A DNA stretch of 64,000 nucleotides from Yamagishiella unicocca (lineage: Eukaryota > Chlorophyta > Chlorophyceae > Chlamydomonadales > Volvocaceae), in assembly GCA_003116995.1 (NCBI GenBank), contig BDSL01000200.1:1-64000 (forward strand), given 5' to 3'. Every line of letters begins with the position of its first letter. The stretch's first letter is position 1. The notes beneath the pieces are model-generated. The model saw only the letters and a list, made by a program, of their open reading frames with translations. It searched no databases and was not told where the DNA came from. Shown here one piece after another: positions 58,891 through 64,000 of the stretch. The translations under genes were made by a program, and so were the position numbers.

Positions 58891-61800
58891 CTACCGTTAA
58901 GCTGCGTGCCCAAGAGCGAGGCCGATCGAAGGTTGCCGGAGAAGCCGATGCTTGCCGATTGGCCCGGACGTCCTCGTGCGGCGATCCCGAGAGGCGAATT
59001 TCGGTGGGGACGTTCCTTTCACCTAGTTCTTGCTACTGTTAAGCTGCGTGCCCAAGAGCGAGGCCGATCGAAGGTTGCCGGAGAAGCCCATGCTTGCCGA
59101 TTGGCCCGGACGTCCTCGTGCGGCGATCCCGAGAGGCGAATTTCGGTGGGGACGTTCCTTTCACCTAGTTCTTGCTACCGTTAAGCTGCGTGCCCAAGAG
59201 CGAGGCCGATCGAAGGTTGCCGGAGAAGCCGATGCTTGCCGATTGGCCCGGACGTCCTCGTGCGGCGATCCCGAGAGGCGAATTTCGGTGGGGACGTTCC
59301 TTTCACCTAGTTCTTGCTACTGTTAAGCTGCGTGCCCAAGAGCGAGGCCGATCGAAGGTTGCCGGAGAAGCCGATGCTTGCCGATTGGCCCGGACGTCCT
59401 CGTGCGGCGATCCCGAGAGGCGAATTTCGGTGGGGACGTTCCTTTCACCTAGTTCTTGCTACCGTTAAGCTGCGTGCCCAAGAGCGAGGCCGATCGAAGG
59501 TTGCCGGAGAAGCCCATGCTTGCCGATTGGCCCGGACGTCCTCGTGCGGCGATCCCGAGAGGCGAATTTCGGTGGGGACGTTCCTTTCACCTAGTTCTTG
59601 CTACCGTTAAGCTGCGTGCCCAAGAGCGAGGCCGATCGAAGGTTGCCGGAGAAGCCGAGGCTTGCCGATTGGCCCGGACGTCCTCGTGCGGCGATCCCCA
59701 GAGGCGAATTTCGGTGGGGACGTTCCTTTCACCTAGGTATTGCTACCGATTAGCTGCGTGCCCAAGAGCGAGGCCGATCGAAGGTTGCCGGAGAAGCCCA
59801 TGCTTGCCGATTGGCCCGGACGTCCTCGTGCGGCGATCCCGAGAGGCGAATTTCGGTGGGGACGTTCCTTTCACCTAGTTCTTGCTACCGTTAAGCTGCG
59901 TGCCCAAGAGCGAGGCCGATCGAAGGTTGCCGGAGAAGCCGAGGCTTGCCGATTGGCCCGGACGTCCTCGTGCGGCGATCCCCAGAGGCGAATTTCGGTG
60001 GGGACGTTCCTTTCACCTAGGTATTGCTACCGATTAGCTGCGTGCCCAAGAGCGAGGCCGATCGAAGGTTGCCGGAGAAGCCCATGCTTGCCGATTGGCC
60101 CGGACGTCCTCGTGCGGCGATCCCGAGAGGCGAATTTCGGTGGGGACGTTCCTTTCACCTAGTTCTTGCTACCGTTAAGCTGCGTGCCCAAGAGCGAGGC
60201 CGATCGAAGGTTGCCGGAGAAGCCCATGCTTGCCGATTGGCCCGGACGTCCTCGTGCGGCGATCCCGAGAGGCGAATTTCGGTGGGGACGTTCCTTTCAC
60301 CTAGTTCTTGCTACCGTTAAGCTGCGTGCCCAAGAGCGAGGCCGATCGAAGGTTGCCGGAGAAGCCCATGCTTGCCGATTGGCCCGGACGTCCTCGTGCG
60401 GCGATCCCGAGAGGCGAATTTCGGTGGGGACGTTCCTTTCACCTAGTTCTTGCTACCGTTAAGCTGCGTGCCCAAGAGCGAGGCCGATCGAAGGTTGCCG
60501 GAGAAGCCGATGCTTGCCGATTGGCCCGGACGTCCTCGTGCGGCGATCCCGAGAGGCGAATTTCGGTGGGGACGTTCCTTTCACCTAGTTCTTGCTACCG
60601 TTAAGCTGCGTGCCCAAGAGCGAGGCCGATCGAAGGTTGCCGGAGAAGCCCATGCTTGCCGATTGGCCCGGACGTCCTCGTGCGGCGATCCCGAGAGGCG
60701 AATTTCGGTGGGGACGTTCCTTTCACCTAGTTCTTGCTACCGTTAAGCTGCGTGCCCAAGAGCGAGGCCGATCGAAGGTTGCCGGAGAAGCCGATGCTTG
60801 CCGATTGGCCCGGACGTCCTCGTGCGGCGATCCCGAGAGGCGAATTTCGGTGGGGACGTTCCTTTCACCTAGTTCTTGCTACTGTTAAGCTGCGTGCCCA
60901 AGAGCGAGGCCGATCGAAGGTTGCCGGAGAAGCCCATGCTTGCCGATTGGCCCGGACGTCCTCGTGCGGCGATCCCGAGAGGCGAATTTCGGTGGGGACG
61001 TTCCTTTCACCTAGTTCTTGCTACCGTTAAGCTGCGTGCCCAAGAGCGAGGCCGATCGAAGGTTGCCGGAGAAGCCGATGCTTGCCGATTGGCCCGGACG
61101 TCCTCGTGCGGCGATCCCGAGAGGCGAATTTCGGTGGGGACGTTCCTTTCACCTAGTTCTTGCTACTGTTAAGCTGCGTGCCCAAGAGCGAGGCCGATCG
61201 AAGGTTGCCGGAGAAGCCGATGCTTGCCGATTGGCCCGGACGTCCTCGTGCGGCGATCCCGAGAGGCGAATTTCGGTGGGGACGTTCCTTTCACCTAGTT
61301 CTTGCTACCGTTAAGCTGCGTGCCCAAGAGCGAGGCCGATCGAAGGTTGCCGGAGAAGCCCATGCTTGCCGATTGGCCCGGACGTCCTCGTGCGGCGATC
61401 CCGAGAGGCGAATTTCGGTGGGGACGTTCCTTTCACCTAGTTCTTGCTACCGTTAAGCTGCGTGCCCAAGAGCGAGGCCGATCGAAGGTTGCCGGAGAAG
61501 CCGAGGCTTGCCGATTGGCCCGGACGTCCTCGTGCGGCGATCCCCAGAGGCGAATTTCGGTGGGGACGTTCCTTTCACCTAGGTATTGCTACCGATTAGC
61601 TGCGTGCCCAAGAGCGAGGCCGATCGAAGGTTGCCGGAGAAGCCCATGCTTGCCGATTGGCCCGGACGTCCTCGTGCGGCGATCCCGAGAGGCGAATTTC
61701 GGTGGGGACGTTCCTTTCACCTAGTTCTTGCTACCGTTAAGCTGCGTGCCCAAGAGCGAGGCCGATCGAAGGTTGCCGGAGAAGCCGAGGCTTGCCGATT

Positions 61801-62581
61801 GGCCCGGACGTCCTCGTGCGGCGATCCCCAGAGGCGAATTTCGGTGGGGACGTTCTTTCACCTAGGTATTGCTACCGATTAGCTGCGTGCCCAAGAGCGA
61901 GGCCGATCGAAGGTTGCCGGAGAAGCCCATGCTTGCCGATTGGCCCGGACGTCCTCGTGCGGCGATCCCGAGAGGCGAATTTCGGTGGGGACGTTCCTTT
62001 CACCTAGTTCTTGCTACCGTTAAGCTGCGTGCCCAAGAGCGAGGCCGATCGAAGGTTGCCGGAGAAGCCCATGCTTGCCGATTGGCCCGGACGTCCTCGT
62101 GCGGCGATCCCGAGAGGCGAATTTCGGTGGGGACGTTCCTTTCACCTAGTTCTTGCTACCGTTAAGCTGCGTGCCCAAGAGCGAGGCCGATCGAAGGTTG
62201 CCGGAGAAGCCCATGCTTGCCGATTGGCCCGGACGTCCTCGTGCGGCGATCCCGAGAGGCGAATTTCGGTGGGGACGTTCCTTTCACCTAGTTCTTGCTA
62301 CCGTTAAGCTGCGTGCCCAAGAGCGAGGCCGATCGAAGGTTGCCGGAGAAGCCGATGCTTGCCGATTGGCCCGGACGTCCTCGTGCGGCGATCCCGAGAG
62401 GCGAATTTCGGTGGGGACGTTCCTTTCACCTAGTTCTTGCTACCGTTAAGCTGCGTGCCCAAGAGCGAGGCCGATCGAAGGTTGCCGGAGAAGCCCATGC
62501 TTGCCGATTGGCCCGGACGTCCTCGTGCGGCGATCCCGAGAGGCGAATTTCGGTGGGGACGTTCCTTTCACCTAGTTCTTG
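58891..62581. repeat. Higher-order repeat: 13-monomer block present twice
   Basis: Reading monomer types from 58891 gives B A B B A C A C A A A B A. The next 13 monomers from 60737 give the same order. The ctactgtt junction variant also falls at the same places (third and fifth monomers of the array, and the matching ones at 60879 and 61163). Copy 1 is 58891-60736 (1,846 bases). Copy 2 is 60737-62581 (one base shorter, because of the deletion in its eighth monomer). Confidence 0.85.
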
Positions 62582-62723
62582 CTACCGTTAAGCTGCGTGC
62601 CCAAGAGCGAGGCCGATCGAAGGTTGCCGGAGAAGCCCATGCTTGCCGATTGGCCCGGACGTCCTCGTGCGGCGATCCCGAGAGGCGAATTTCGGTGGGG
62701 ACGTTCCTTTCACCTAGTTCTTG

Positions 62724-63110
62724 CTACCGTTAAGCTGCGTGCCCAAGAGCGAGGCCGATCGAAGGTTGCCGGAGAAGCCCATGCTTGCCGATTGGCCCGG
62801 ACGTCCTCGTGCGGCGATCCCAGAGGCGAATTTCGGTGGGGACGTTCCTTTCACTAGTTCTTGCTACCGTTAAGCTGCGTGCCAAGAGCGATGCCGATCG
62901 AAGGTTGCCGGAGAAGCCATGCTTGCCGATTGGCCCGGACGTCCTCGTGCGGCGATCCCGAGAGGCGAATTTCGGTGGGGACGTTCCTTTCACCTGTTTG
63001 CTACGTTCTGCGTGCCAAGCGAGCCGATCGAGGTGCCGGAGATGCCGATGCCGGAGTCCTCGATCCGAGAGGCGAATTTCGGTGGGGACGTTCCTTTCAC
63101 CTAGTTCTTG
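62724..63110. repeat. Degenerate monomers inside the satellite array
   Basis: Three consecutive monomers are damaged. The one at 62724 has small deletions (gatcccagagg, tcactagttc). The one at 62864 has several (gtgccaagagcgatgcc, gaagccatgctt). The third, about 63000-63110, is only about 110 bases and heavily altered (tgctacgttctgcgtgccaa, then ggagatgccgatgccgga). Uniform type A monomers resume at 63111. Confidence 0.85.
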
Positions 63111-64000
63111 CTACCGTTAAGCTGCGTGCCCAAGAGCGAGGCCGATCGAAGGTTGCCGGAGAAGCCCATGCTTGCCGATTGGCCCGGACGTCCTCGTGCG
63201 GCGATCCCGAGAGGCGAATTTCGGTGGGGACGTTCCTTTCACCTAGTTCTTGCTACCGTTAAGCTGCGTGCCCAAGAGCGAGGCCGATCGAAGGTTGCCG
63301 GAGAAGCCCATGCTTGCCGATTGGCCCGGACGTCCTCGTGCGGCGATCCCGAGAGGCGAATTTCGGTGGGGACGTTCCTTTCACCTAGTTCTTGCTACCG
63401 TTAAGCTGCGTGCCCAAGAGCGAGGCCGATCGAAGGTTGCCGGAGAAGCCCATGCTTGCCGATTGGCCCGGACGTCCTCGTGCGGCGATCCCGAGAGGCG
63501 AATTTCGGTGGGGACGTTCCTTTCACCTAGTTCTTGCTACCGTTAAGCTGCGTGCCCAAGAGCGAGGCCGATCGAAGGTTGCCGGAGAAGCCCATGCTTG
63601 CCGATTGGCCCGGACGTCCTCGTGCGGCGATCCCGAGAGGCGAATTTCGGTGGGGACGTTCCTTTCACCTAGTTCTTGCTACCGTTAAGCTGCGTGCCCA
63701 AGAGCGAGGCCGATCGAAGGTTGCCGGAGAAGCCCATGCTTGCCGATTGGCCCGGACGTCCTCGTGCGGCGATCCCGAGAGGCGAATTTCGGTGGGACGT
63801 TCCTTTCACCTAGTTCTTGCTACCGTTAAGCTGCGTGCCCAAGAGCGAGGCCGATCGAAGGTTGCCGGAGAAGCCCATGCTTGCCGATTGGCCCGGACGT
63901 CCTCGTGCGGCGATCCCGAGAGGCGAATTTCGGTGGGGACGTTCCTTTCACCTAGTTCTTGCTACCGTTAAGCTGCGTGCCCAAGAGCGAGGCCGATCGA

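Larger units (their letters stand above)
58742..64000. repeat. 142-bp tandem satellite array (about 37 monomers, runs off the window)
   Basis: Head-to-tail monomers begin at gctaccgttaagctgcg (58749, 58891, 59033 and so on, every 142 bases). Most are nearly identical. Three monomer types are separated by diagnostic bases: A (gaagcccatgctt), B (gaagccgatgctt) and C (gaagccgaggctt plus gatccccagagg and cctaggtattg, followed by a gattag junction). Single-base deletions shorten the monomers at 61731 and 63679. Because 142 is not a multiple of three, each frame closes after about two monomers, so the repeated 98-codon frames are not genes. The array starts directly against the first visible exon of the DPF-motif gene. 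Confidence 0.97.

Noticed and set aside
58888..63971. Series of 98- to 145-codon plus-strand open frames every 142 bases
   Set aside because: They are produced by the satellite monomer. The start is a TTG, the unit length is not a multiple of three, and every frame stops after about two monomers.
58742..64000. CRISPR-like array
   Set aside because: The whole 142-base unit is repeated with no unique spacers, and the host is a eukaryote.

Overview
The window looks like nuclear DNA of a volvocine green alga (Chlamydomonas/Volvox relatives). The genes are intron-dense and GC-rich, with short GT-AG introns whose acceptors are often CGCAG or CCCAG. Proteins carry Ala/Ser/Pro-rich low-complexity insertions, TGTAA poly(A) signals follow two genes, and the families present are typical of these algae. 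No operons or bacterial signals are seen. Exons were assembled by hand from reading frame, splice consensus and family motifs. Where a model is called complete, the exon lengths sum to a multiple of three.

Layout, with strand: 46-6272 (-) PAS-containing class III nucleotide cyclase, cut by the left edge. 8264-11149 (+) alpha/beta hydrolase. 12626-22309 (-) a 1,750-residue secreted mosaic of a DNRLRE/CBM96-like domain, two parallel beta-helix units and a bacterial-looking module inside the second helix. 23956-27620 (-) actin-related protein 3. 28686-29973 (-) RING-CH membrane E3 ligase, 5' end unresolved. 31564-34306 (-) 12-TM-type MFS transporter. 35402-41240 (+) guanylate-binding-protein-like large GTPase with four serial Lys-rich exon segments. 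42631-49869 (-) signal-peptide/GPI protein with three FAS1 domains. 51089-52310 (-) Gln/Pro-rich protein of unknown function. 53073-55604 (+) PLP-dependent cysteine-synthase-2-like enzyme. 56431-58741 (-) DPF-motif endocytic-adaptor-like protein whose 5' exons are missing. 58742-64000: a tandem array of a 142-bp satellite running off the right edge.

The genes do not form one pathway. Two are built for the cell surface or wall (beta-helix mosaic, FAS1/GPI), two for membrane traffic and actin (DPF adaptor, ARP3), and three for signalling or membrane-linked control (cyclase, GBP-like GTPase, RING-CH). Three copies of a short dispersed repeat with a (CAAT)n tail lie between genes.

The most unusual items are: (1) the serial phase-1 mini-exons in the GTPase; (2) the domain-in-domain architecture of the secreted mosaic; (3) a 13-monomer higher-order repeat, present twice, in the satellite, which starts exactly at an exon boundary of the adaptor gene.
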